Of a stretch of 64,000 nt of DNA, positions 34,601 to 45,269 are shown in pieces. The position numbers and the translations under genes are program-made. Source of the stretch: Edaphochlamys debaryana (Eukaryota; Chlorophyta; Chlorophyceae; Chlamydomonadales). Where the stretch lies: NCBI GenBank assembly GCA_016858145.1, contig JAEHOE010000164.1:186001-250000 (forward strand), read 5' to 3'. Positions within the stretch are counted from its first letter, which is position 1. Each line of letters starts with the position of its first letter. Below the pieces are notes generated by a model that saw only the letters and a list, made by a program, of their open reading frames with translations, was not told the origin of the DNA and ran no database searches.

Positions 34601-37600
34601 ATGGCGGCGAGGGCGTCATGGCCCCTGCTCGCTGCGGCGGTGCTGCTGCTCTCGACCAGCATTCCCCCGGCGCACAGCAGCACCTTCGCCCAGGGGGCTG
34701 ACAGCGCGCAAGACGGCAACAGGCGGGTCCTGCAGGATAGCGGGTGCACAAATGGCTTCAAACAGATCATCGGGTCTTGCGGCAACTTCATCTGGAAGGT
34801 GCGCTTCGCGCGCGTGTGCTCATCACGAGGTCATCAGCGCAGACGCCAGCACGCAGTTGACCGTCAGTCTGCTGCATGCGTGGTGACGTGAGGGGCTTGT
34901 GACCGACAGACCTGCTGCTGCATGTTTGGCACGGCATGCGGACAGACATCCTGTTATGATTAATGGGATGGCTGACCCATCCCACCCCCACTGCTTACTC
35001 CGTCCGCGCACACAGACCCTCTTTGGCGCATCCACTGCCAGCACGAACCTCGTCCTCCTGCGAGGTGGGTGGGCGGAGAAGGCTCGACCATAGTGCATGC
35101 GCGGGTGGTAGTTCCAAAGAGTAACTCACTTACGCTTGGCCCTGCTCCAAGCAAGTAAGCAAGCCTCCCTCCCTCTCTTCTGCCCCGCCCTACCTACTCC
35201 GGTCCCTCCTCCCTTGTGCCCCGCCCACGGCGGGTCGTGCCCTCCCTACCTGGCTCTTGACCTCACGCCCCACCCTGCTTCGGCCGTCCCTTGTGTCCCT
35301 CCGTCCCTCACGACCACGCTCTCACATGGTCCTCCCATGTGCCCCTTCTGCTGTGTTGGACCTGCTGTGTGCTATGTACAGGCCCTGTCGGTCCCAAGGG
35401 AGACACTGGAGCGCCCGGGCCCGTGGGTGCTCCAGGAGATGCTGGACCCAAGGCAAGCGTTTATTTATTTTATGTTTATATTTTACAGGGGTTGGGCGGA
35501 AATTGTCGGTGATACGATGGTAAAGAGATGGGGTAGGCGGGCAGCAGGGCAGCCGGGCAGGGCAGGGCTAGCTTCAACGCCCGTCGCGTCCCCTCATCAC
35601 CTGTGGGGAAGATGTCAGGGGATACCCCGTTCCTCGGGCAGCTAGCTGGCAATGCTCCCTTGCTGTGTCGCTCCGCTGCCCCGCATGTACTCATCACCCG
35701 CTCTTCTATCTGCGCACCCCTGCACGCTCACCCCGCTCGCCTGCCTCCACCCGCTGTATGTGGCGATCTTGCCCCGCCCGACCCACCCTCACCCGGCTCT
35801 TGCCCCGCTTGCTCCCCGCTGCAGGGCGACCTGGGACCGGTCGGGCCGATGGGTCCAAGTGGACCGCAGGTTGGTGCTGAGGGTCCCCGGGGGTCTCCGG
35901 GGGTCCCCGGGCGGGGGTCCCCGGAGAGGTGCACGTTATGAAGTTCTCGTTATTATGGGACAAATAAACCAAGGAGGTGGCCCCGGCGGGGGGCGTGTGC
36001 CTCCTGAGCACCCTGCGCTCCGACACCCCGCTTGCCCCCCCCCCCCGCCCCGCCCTCAGGGTGATACCGGAGCGACTGGCAGCCCTGGCTCGATGGTCAG
36101 TACTACTCGTGTTATACTGCCATCCAGACGTGTCTGTTGGTCAAGGCTATGGCGCGTGGCCAGCCAACCAGCACCCGCTGCAGCCTGGGTTCAGTTGCGG
36201 TCGGGGATCGATTCCCCGTATTGCTCTTTCAGCTTGCATCGTTCCGTAATCCTTCCTTCCGTCCCCTCCTGGCGGTAATGCCATGCAGGGAGATCCGGGG
36301 CCCAAAGGCGAAACCGGAGATGAAGGGGATGAAGGTAGTTGGGGCTGTCCGTTGAGCCAGCATGGGACGCGGTCTATGTGACGACGCCGTTGACTTCGAG
36401 CTGTGTTCGGGCGCTGTGTCCCGAGAGCTGTCCCCGAGAGCCGTGTCCATACATACCCCAGAGCTGTTCCGAAGAGCCATGCCCCTTGGCTGCCTATCTT
36501 TAAGACTTGTCTTGTCCCGTACCTGCCGCGCGCCCTTTCTTTGATTGCTCAGGTGCCCCCGGTATCACCGCCGGTCCTCCGGTAAGGTTTTAGCAAGAGA
36601 GCAATTTACCATGTCCCATCTGCAATAGGGCATCGTCGGTGATGTATGGTAGGTGTCCCCTTTGGTCTGATTGCAGGGCCCGCCAGGGCCAATCGTCGGA
36701 CCTCCGGGAGCGAAGGGTGCGTAAACACTTGAGTAGGAGAGGCAGGGGGGGCAGGGGGAGGTAGGGTTCGTGACGAGACCAATCAACTTGGCAGAAATGG
36801 TGTGAGACGGAGGGAGACGTCTACCTCTGGTCCAAGCACTTGGTCCAACATATGCCACAAGGTGTGATCCACCCAATAATGCAGGTCCTACGGGCGACCC
36901 CGGTGCCCCAGGCGCTCCTGTGAGTGTCTGCCTATCCGTCTGGAACAACGGTATCCATGCTGCCAGGATAGTTACGAACGCACATGCTTTGCACTTTGTA
37001 CTACTATTTGTGCATGGGATGTTGGTCCGTGCCCCGCCCTTCCGTAATTGAGTGCCAGCATGAGAGCACGGTCTAGGGTGCCGCTCGCTCCCGCCTGCCC
37101 ACGTAATTACAGTAATGCGTGCGCACCGTCCGGGCTCGCATCCAGCCCTTGCCACCCCTCGTGCCCGCCTCCGATCACGCCTGCCCACTGCATTGTTCCC
37201 ATCCCTCGTGTGGTGCTGTGTGTGGTGACCGTCAGGGCCCAAAAGGCAGAACCGGTTTGGGTGGTTCGGACGGGTTTCCAGGCAAGTGTTGCGCCTTGCT
37301 TAGAGGTGCACTGCACGCCGCTTGTGTGCTGCCATGTATGCTATCATCACAGCGCTCAGCAACCCCTCATCCGCTGATGAGGGCACACTCACGACTGACG
37401 GTCAACGCCCCCTCGATTCCAGAGGGCGCGATTCGGCCTGCAGTAGCCCCTATGGGCACCCGGGTTTTCCCCGCCCGAGAACCCGAGCCCCTTTGCTGTC
37501 CTCGACCCAGTTGTCCCCGGAGTCACAGCGTTCTGTCCCCAAGTGCTGTGTCCCTGAGCTTCTTCTGAAAGCCGTGGCCCCCTTCACGATCGACCCTTTG

Positions 37601-40600
37601 CCTGCACACTACTCCCCAGGAACCCCCGGGCCCGCTGGGCCCCCCGGAGCACCCGGATTCCCTGGAATCCCCGGATTCGGCGATGAAGGCTCGCCAGGAG
37701 CAAAAGGCGCTCTCGGTAAGCAAGTGGAACGCAGAGTTTGTTGAGCGAATGGCGCTCTCGCTGCAGACGACTGTCCTCTGCTGTTGCCATCAACCCCTGA
37801 CCCCTCGCCCTTGGCCCTGGCAGCCCCCTATCTAGAACCTTCGTCCCTCAATTTTACTCCCGTGTAAACGCGCGCGTGTGCCCGTGACTCAAGCCCCAGT
37901 ATGAACTTCACGCCCGCGCCCGGCCCCAAGCGACTGACACCCGCCGCGCGCGCCGCTCTCTGTTGCTGCCCTGACCTAGGCGACACCCGCCCCTCACGCA
38001 CCGACCCTGCCCTTCTGCTGCCCAGCAGCCCCCTCACGCCAGCCCGTGCCCTGCCCTGGGCCCTCCCCGCAGGTCTGCCGGGTCCGCCGGGTCCTCCAGG
38101 GCCGGGCCCTCTGGTAAGCGGCGCAGGGAACGCATAGGGGACCTGGACGGGCCATGGGATGCGGCCCTCCCATCCCTGAGCCATGCATGGCACGCGGCAT
38201 GCATGCATGCGTGCCCTCCCATCTATCCGTGCTGAGGCCCCGCGGTTCGAGGCCGGACGCAGGGGTACCGTACGCCTTGACGCGCCGCGGCGCACGTTTG
38301 CGTGGATGCCCGGTTGCACGCACGCTTCCCACGTCCCGCTATCTCTGTGCCCTCGGCTCCTGCCTGCAGGGCCCGACCGGTCCCGCAGGCACCGCGCCCG
38401 GGCCGCAAGGCCCCTCCGGAGCCGAAGCACCGGACGGACTCGACGCACCGCCAGGTGCGTACGTGCATGCGGTTGTGAGGCGTCGGTGAACGGGGCGGGC
38501 TTACCGCCTGCAGCTGTACCATGCGCCTTGGCTCCTGAGAGCCTTAGCTCCTTAGCTCCTAGATGGTCAGCGCCGAACACTCAGCTACGAACTATCCCGC
38601 CCACCCATCCACGCCTGTACTCGTCCCCTCCCATCGTGCACGAGCCCTGTCGCTGAGAGCTGTGCTGGGCTTACTGTGCTGTGCGCCGCCCCTCCCCTAC
38701 CTGTGTCCCTGAACCCGTATCGCCGCCATGTACCGCCCCGTACCGCCCCGTGCCGCCTCGTACCGCCCCGTACATCGCAGGCCCTGTGGGACCTCCCGGA
38801 CCTCCCGGAACCCCAGGTACGGTACACAGCCCGTTGAGCGCGGTGAACATGGCATGAAGAATGAACAGAAATGCGGGTTGTCAGTAGCAGTAGGGGATGT
38901 GGGGAGGAGCCCCCTCCATTAATGCCTGCGCGCTGCGTCACCCTAGTCACCCTTACTTCCCCCATCCCCCTTCTTGTGCCCCCTCCCCCTCCCCGCGTGC
39001 TGCGTCCCCCATCCCCCAGGCCCCGTGGGCAGCCCCGGCGATACCGGCGCCGTGGGAGAGCCGGGGGCCCCGGGTGCACAGGGAACCAAGGGACCAACGG
39101 GGGCGCCTGGAGCGCAGGGCATTCCCGGTACGCAAGCCCTGCGGCACGCATGCTAGCTCGGGGCCGGCTGGCGGGGGCGAATCCGTCGGGCGGGCCTGCA
39201 CGCCGAGGGCCGTCTGCTGTGTCATAGGAGACAATGCAGCGTGCAACCGTGTCTGTCTGCTGTGGACCCCGCTCGCCGTCCTCTGACCCGCTGCTGCCAC
39301 AGGGCTGTCGGGCCTGTACCCCCTGCCCACGGGCTCTACCTCGACGCCCACCCTGCCGCCCACGCCCGGCCTCGCCCAGTCCTCGAGGTGGGTGGCTGCC
39401 TGGCTGGGTGTGGATTCACGTGGATCCAACAGCACCACATGGATCCAGCAGCTCCACCTGCATAGATCCAGCTTGACCGTACGGCCAGCTCGGCCCAGGC
39501 GAGCGACAGGGCCGGCGGAGCTCGTGACGGCTTTACGCTATGCACGGTCCTTGCATGCTGCCCGTTACCACGCCGCGCAGGGCCTTCGCCGGCAGCTTCG
39601 CTTCGAATGTGATTGTGGTTCCATCCGAGTACAGCACCGTCACGTGCTCCGTGACCATCAGGTACGGCAGTACGGCAGAAACCGGGGACCACATGCCCCT
39701 GAACACGCCTGTGCTGCAGACACCCGTGTCGTCTCGAACCCAGACCAATGAACATGTCCATCAATGAGCCCGGAGCAGACTCCACCCTCTCCAAAATTGC
39801 GCGCAGCACTCCACCTACCAACCCTTCCCTCGCCCACCCCACACCCGACCCCGTGCCCAACATACGTCTCCCCCTCCCCCTCCCCGACCCCGACCCCAAC
39901 CCCAACCCCAACCTTCGATCCCCGTCCCCGACCCTGACTCTCCATGGCTCCCCCCCTCCCCCCACTCACCCCACCCAACCGCTTCTCCCGCCCCCAGTGC
40001 CTCCTCCGACACCGCCAGCCGCGACGTCAAGCTGGGCTGCTGCCTGCAGCCCCTCGACTCCGCCAACCAACCGCTGCAGGGATGGGAGCCGGTGCTGCTG
40101 GGGGCGCCGGGGTCGGACGGTGGGTGCATGGCGAGTTAGTAGTTGGTGCCCGTGCCCGTGCCCATGCCTAGTGCCCAGTGCCCCCACGCCTGCATGAACA
40201 GCCGGGGCCTCAGGGTGCATCCTGCAGCCTGCGATGTTGCGGCAGTGGTTACATAAGAATAGCATGTAATAGCATGTAGTATAGACGCATTGTGGTGGTG
40301 ATGACCCCGAACTTCCCCGCTTTACGTCCCCGCTCAGCCGTTACCCTGACCTCCACCAAGCCCGTCATCCGGTCCTGGTCGGGAAGCCAGACCCACGTGC
40401 CATCCGGCGCCTACAAGGTAGGGTGAGGGGAGGGGAGGGGCTCCCCGAGGTGCGCTGGCGAGCAGGCTCCTCGGAGCGGCAAGGGCGAACGAGGGGGGAG
40501 ACTTAGGGCGCCTGCTGCTGGGGTACGGTACCAACCAAGGGGTAGGTGGAGCGAGAGACAGGGCGGCACGCGCCGGTAGATGACCCGGACGGAGGGCGGA

Positions 40601-40883
40601 TGGGGCCCGTAGAGGGTCTTGGCTCTTGGCCTGCGGGACGCACATACGCGAACCAGGGGAAGAGGCACCTTCAAGTGCATCATTTGCCCGCACAACAACT
40701 TCGCGGGCTGAGGCTTGCGTACGCTTGGCCCCGCTGCATCCCCTCGGCTGCCCTGCCCCTCACCCGATCTACCCGCCGCCTAACCCCCATCTCCCCCCCC
40801 CCCCGCAGGTGGGATTCTGCTACAACCTGCCCGAGGGACAGCTGACGGCGGCCGCCGGAAGCGGCTTCGTGATGGTCACCTGA
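34601..40883 (+). CDS. secreted collagen-like protein, paralogue C (467 aa)
   Basis: Twenty exons: 34601-34798, 35016-35064, 35382-35452, 35825-35869, 36060-36095, 36289-36334, 36553-36581, 36677-36716, 36885-36919, 37236-37281, 37620-37715, 38073-38113, 38370-38454, 38781-38816, 39020-39127, 39303-39387, 39581-39661, 39998-40119, 40338-40417, 40809-40883. They total 1,404 nt with closed phases. Same architecture as A and B: signal peptide, two-Cys domain (CGNFIWK), Gly-X-Y about 83-320 with breaks at GPGPL and in exon 38370-38454, Pro/Thr spacer (TPTLPPTPGL), and the C-terminal domain with TCSVTI, LGCCLQP, VPSGAYK and GFCYNLP. The first exon is nearly identical to that of B. The introns after 35452 and 37281 use GC donors. 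The helix exons cannot be matched one to one with B, so helix length evolved by exon gain and loss, while the first two and last five exons are colinear. Confidence 0.87.
35160..35330. repeat. pyrimidine-rich tandem repeats in gene C intron
   Basis: Short degenerate array of GCCCCGCCC-type units in the intron before exon 35382-35452, the counterpart of the longer array in gene B. Confidence 0.6.
39880..39933. repeat. CCCCAA/CCCCGA hexamer tract in gene C intron
   Basis: Alternating CCCCGA and CCCCAA hexamers in the intron upstream of exon 39998-40119. Confidence 0.7.
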
Positions 40884-41458
40884 ATGCAGCTTCCGCTTTC
40901 ACGCATGATGATGAGATGCGATGGACTAGGAGAACGTGCTATGTTTCAGTACTTGGCCTTGGCCTGCCGTACCCGTACATAACTGTACAGCTGCAGTGCC
41001 TTGCGGGTTTGGTCCTGCTTCATTGTTGGGGGTTGCATCATGAAGTGGGCGGGTCGCAGTGCGGCCCTGCGGTAGTAGTTCAGCTCTGTGACCTTGGGGC
41101 GGGTGGTGGGTTAATATGGACAACGGGGCGTACTGCCGCGGAGCCAGGGCATGGCATCTTGTAGGTTATGGCTGGTGGGCCCCTGGAGTGCTGGGGGGGG
41201 TCGTTCGTGTTCGAATGCCAAGGACGGGCGGCAGGGTGCCATGCTGAGTGCTCCTTCCGCCAGCCACCCAGCACGTCAGCACCGCACGCCCCGGGCCCCT
41301 TTTGCTTGGCCCACCGGTCTAGGGGCTTTGGATTTCCCCATCAACCCTTTGGGTTTCTGCACATGCCGTGCCACGTGGCGAGTCCTACGGGCTACGGCTG
41401 CACGACGAAGCCTACAAGCAAATGGGCTTGGGCTTACTCCCCTGCCCTCAACAGCCTG

Positions 41459-41463
41459 TGTAA
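41459..41463 (+). terminator. TGTAA polyadenylation signal candidate, gene C
   Basis: First clear TGTAA after the gene C stop, about 575 nt downstream. A second TGTAA at 41698-41702 is an equally possible signal. Confidence 0.35.
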
Positions 41464-42599
41464 TCAAGAGGGACCGAGACACGTCAGTGTCGCACGACAG
41501 ACGGGGCTGCGAGCCAGCCATCCTCTCAGGCTTACAAGCTTAAAGGGCGCTGCAAAGAACCGTCCACGCAACCCTTGGCAGCGCATATGCACGACAAGCC
41601 TCCGCCCGTCTCCACCTCAGCTCGCCTATGTCACTGGCACCAACGCTGCTCGTCACAGCACCGCCCACAAAGCCTTCCACTCTTCAAAGCCCACTAGTGT
41701 AAATGATGGCACCTCCACGTGCCTCGAGCATGCTACAAAGCTCAAGCAAATGTTTCGGGAGTCCCACACAGGGCCATCAACACGACGACGGCGCGCGCCC
41801 CAAAGTCATCGACTGCATATTATCCATCACATCACGCGGCACCCGTCTCTGCAGCGCCAAAACCCTACTCGCATCAGTGCCCACTCCTGCTGCCGCTCTG
41901 TTGCTTGCGCCAGCCGCCACCCGCCAGGCCAACGCGGCCGCCCTGGCCCGGCCTTGCGCCTCCGCCGCGCCTTCACCTCCGCCCCGCCTCCGCCTCCGCC
42001 TCCGCCGCAAAGGACCAGGGCACCGGGCGGCGGCGTCCAGAGGCAGCGCAGGGCAGCACCGCGGAGCACCCCTTGCTCAGGGGTGCAGGGACCACGGCAT
42101 TGGGGAACAGCCCTGCGTTTGGGGGGCCCTTTGACATTGCCAGACCCAGCCAGGCCCAGCCAGGACCAGGCCAGGCCCGTAGACACCGCGAGGCAGCTCA
42201 GCACACTGAGCTTGTCAAGGTCGCCTGGCATCAGCAGGGCGCCAGGTAAAGATCGGATCCTGGAACGCGTCAAACCCAAGGCCGGAAGTCGCCAAACCCA
42301 CCCACGTCACCCCGCGCCCACGCTGCCACCAGCCGGCCGGGCGCAGCGGTACGCACCAGACAAACCAGCAGCGCCGCCGCCTCGCCAGCGCCGCCGCCTC
42401 GCCGCCAACAGATGCCGCCGCGACCTAGCGCCAGCAGCCCGGTTCAAGTAGTCCTGACGGCGGCGGTGCCCGCGTTCAAGCGAATCATGCATGAGCACCA
42501 AGCTCGCCACTGTGCATGCCCCGCAGAGGAGCTCCGGCACAGGGCCCAGCCCTGGGCCCGCTGGCCAGGCCCGGGGCTCCTGGGCAGCTGGGCCTCTAG
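41464..42599. other. intergenic sequence with no recognised gene
   Basis: Long frames exist on both strands because of the GC content, for example 41168-42451 on the plus strand, but none has a recognised motif or clear splice structure. A short tandem (CCAGGCCCAG) lies near 42150, and a run of CGCCGCC(T)CGCCAGCG repeats near 42375. Confidence 0.45.
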
Positions 42600-43180
42600 G
42601 CAACTCAGACCCGAATCACCCGATCCGGCAGCCAGGCAGCAGAGGACGTCTGCACACACACCCCGGAGGGTGCCCACGCGCGCCAGCGCTTGCGGCGTGA
42701 CGCCGGTGAGGGCACCGGCGGCTGCGTCCTGGAGGACCTGACAGAGCGAGGGGGCGGCGGTGTGGGCTGTCAAGGGGGTGCGGGGTGACGCCGCCGCCGA
42801 AGCCACCACCAGCGTCATGCCTGCATGGGGGTGGGATTTGGCAGAGGGGAGGGAGGGGCAGCGGACGCAAGGCACAGCGCAGAGGTGAGAGGGGGGTGGC
42901 GAGCACTCAGGGCGGAGTGACCCTGCCGCCATGGGGGCACCTGCGGGGGGCGGGGACGGAGGGGCCGCGCGCCAAAGGCGTACGGCACCGTGATTTGGTG
43001 CACGGCGGGGGGTAGGCGGCAGGTGCAAAGGGCCGCGGGGAGACATGCTGCACCAGGTCCAGCCCGCCAGCCCGCCAGCGCCATCCACCCCCTGGTCCCC
43101 GTCTGCCTCACCTGCAGGACCCTCACATGGGCCCTCTCAGCTGCCCTACGCCCGGCATCCGCCGGTAGCGCCGCGGTCTG
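42600..43180 (-). pseudogene. unidentified gene fragment, copy 1
   Basis: On the minus strand an open segment ending AAERAHVRVLQ runs into a GTGAGGCAG donor (about 43127). Some 300 nt further a segment after a CATGCAG acceptor (about 42822) reads APSLCQVLQDAAAGALTGV. The same two segments, in the same order, recur at 44240-44700. The repetition with splice-like borders suggests pieces of one real gene. I do not recognise the protein. Confidence 0.35.
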
Positions 43181-43289
43181 AGCAAGGAGCCAGGCCTAGG
43201 CCCCGACGCCAGGCCGATGCCGAGGCCGAGGCCCCGACCCGCGGGCAGCAGCCAGAGCAAAGGGGAGCGGCAAGGTGAGGGGAGAAGCC

Positions 43290-43975
43290 CACAACCGCTG
43301 ACCGCACGTGTCCGGCACAACTGCTCGACTTCCTTCTCGATGCAGGGCGGCCGCCCGCCTTCCCAGGTGCCTGTATCTCCGAAAGCACAGGCGGTAACCC
43401 TAAACAAAGCCGGGCAGCTTGGCGCTCGCGGGGAGACGTGCTATGCCCCTGGCGCTTTAGGGCTGTGCAGGCCAGGTCCGGGCCAAAAGCGCGAGGTGCG
43501 TGGGGACCAGGCTGCGCGCGTCAACACAGCCTGCAAGGGTGCTGTGTCGAAATGCAGAGCGGTACACGTGCTTCGAGTCGGTCGGTGCCTAGCCTACTAC
43601 AGAAGTCATGCCCAGCTTGCTCGCGCAACCACCAGCCATTGCGCCCCCATGCAGGAATCAGCCGGCGCATCGCCGCCCTGCTCTTGCCCCCCCGCGCCGC
43701 CCGCGTTGCCCCTTAAGCCCCGAATTGCGTTCGGGCGCCATAGTGCTGCCATAGGTCAACTGTGAGCACGGTATCAAGTGTTCTGACCGAGCAATCGGCG
43801 ACGACCTTCTGTTTCTGCCAGCTGTCTTACAAAGCTCCCACACAGCCGCCAGAGCTCCGGTCTGTGCCTGGCTTCTTGCTAATATCCCCAGCGGCAGGGG
43901 CTACAGGAGCCGCGTAGAGGAGAAATGGTGGCCGTGCTAACTAAATATGACAAGGCGGAGCTTCCCGAGGAAGAG
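43290..43975 (+). repeat. partial duplication of LINE end plus ABC-transporter promoter and first codons
   Basis: 43430-43975 matches 48419-48972 at high identity: about 500 bp of 5' flank, the ATG and the first 16 codons of the ABC transporter. The preceding 43290-43415 matches 48150-48262, which is LINE-derived. The junction of LINE and promoter was therefore copied as one unit, and about 150 bp is missing in this copy or inserted in the other. Confidence 0.85.
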
Positions 43976-44422
43976 CCAGAAGTACCCACCCACGTCCCCC
44001 TTTGCGTGACTCCGCCTTACCGGTGTGCATGCCCATATGGGCAGCGGCGCCGCGCAGCCGACCCGCAGCCGGACGGAGCGGCAAACACCGCGGCCCGGGA
44101 CCAGCTGTCTCGCTCCAACCAAACGGCGGCGCCCGAGCGCAAGCGGCCCACAGAGCTCCACACTCCCCGCCGCGAACGGCGCGCTGAAGAGCTGTGTACG
44201 TCCCGTGCGGCTGGGCCTGCCGGTCAGGAGCAAGCAGGGAACCTCGGTCCGACCCCGGACGCTGCCATTCGTGCCAGCGCCCCAGCGGAGAGACGCCGGC
44301 GTGGGCACCGGCCGCGTCGTGGAGGACCTGACAGAGCGAGGGGGCGGCGGCGTGGACTGTCAAGGCGGAGCGAGGTCAAGAGCATAGTGCGGAGCGCATA
44401 CAGTCTAGACTGTAGCTCTTAG
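43925..44422 (+). CDS. chimeric 165-codon ORF under a duplicated ABC promoter
   Basis: The copied start of the ABC transporter (MVAVLTKYDKAELPEE) stays in frame and then runs into unrelated sequence, including the antisense of the unidentified gene fragment, for 165 codons before a stop. The tail is Arg/Pro/Ala-rich and resembles no family I know. It could be transcribed, since it has the whole copied 5' flank, but there is no sequence evidence that a stable protein is made. It may equally be a pseudogene stub. Confidence 0.3.
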   Translation: MVAVLTKYDKAELPEEEPEVPTHVPLCVTPPYRCACPYGQRRRAADPQPDGAANTAARDQLSRSNQTAAPERKRPTELHTPRRERRAEELCTSRAAGPAGQEQAGNLGPTPDAAIRASAPAERRRRGHRPRRGGPDRARGRRRGLSRRSEVKSIVRSAYSLDCSS

Positions 44423-44700
44423 CACGGAATGCGGGGAGTGCAAGGGCCGATTAGCGCGGAGCGCGGTGAGTGCCGAGGGCCGCTGACGCTGCCTTGGCCC
44501 CAGCCCGCCCCGCCGCCCCACAGCCCTCCATGGCTGCTGGCGAGTGCCAAGGGCCGCTGGTAATCCTGGGATGCTGCCTTGGCCCCATCCCGCAAGCGCC
44601 TGATCCCCTGGGGCCTGGGCCCCATCTGCCTCACCTGCAGGACCCTCACATGGGCCCTCTCAGCTGCCGCATGCCATGCCACTTTCCAGCCGCTCCCTCC
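44240..44700 (-). pseudogene. unidentified gene fragment, copy 2
   Basis: Repeats the two segments of copy 1: AAERAHVRVLQ with a GTGAGGCAG donor near 44637, then APSLCQVLHDAAG near 44330-44355. Sequence between them differs from copy 1, as expected for introns. A local tandem (GTGCC then AGGGCCGCTG, then CTGCCTTGGCCCC) lies at 44468-44592. Confidence 0.35.
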
Positions 44701-45149
44701 CGTTGGGCGCCATCGGGTGAAGGCTCGAGTCCCTTCCACAAAACCGCGGGAGCGCAAACCGACTATAGCTCGCCCCCGCAGCCGAACGTTCAGAGCACGC
44801 GAGTCAACGGATCAGCAAGGAAGCGCTGATCGAGAGGGCCGCGGGGACCCCGCTCTCGCCAGCACCCCTCAGCCGCCGCCTCCTGGAATGGGGGGTGACC
44901 CACACGGGCTGCGGCGTACACGGCCTGGATGTTCCAGCGGGTCCCGCCTTCAAAGGTGTGGGGGGCACGTGCTCCGGGCTGCCAGTGGTCTGGGCTGGCA
45001 CGGTAGGGCCTGCCATTGTGCCGCGCTGCTCAGCCCCAGGCCACAGCACTAGCACATCTCCGTCCTGAACCTGTGCATGGTGTCCTGAGGCATGAAGCAA
45101 AGGCGAAGGGGCGGCAAGACGAGAGGGGGGAAGGCCGGGGAGCGCGACG
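44701..45149. other. spacer with no recognised gene
   Basis: About 450 bp between the fragment copy and the LINE 3' end. No motif, splice structure or repeat that I can name. Confidence 0.4.
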
Positions 45150-45269
45150 ATGATGATTGTTACACAGCTTCATGGCTGTGAGGTCCAAACGAGCCAAAAG
45201 GCTTCATAGACCTCAGCAACAGCAGCTATCATTTGCAGCTATCATCAAGAATGTTCTTGGTCCAACCAT

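Noticed and set aside
14517..40883. Collagen-like genes as animal contamination
   Set aside because: They share intron style, base composition and local duplications with the algal genes around them, and lack animal NC1 or propeptide domains.
41168..42451. Plus-strand open frame of 427 codons after gene C
   Set aside because: No motif, signal, splice structure or repeat support, and composition is low complexity; length alone is not evidence at this GC content.
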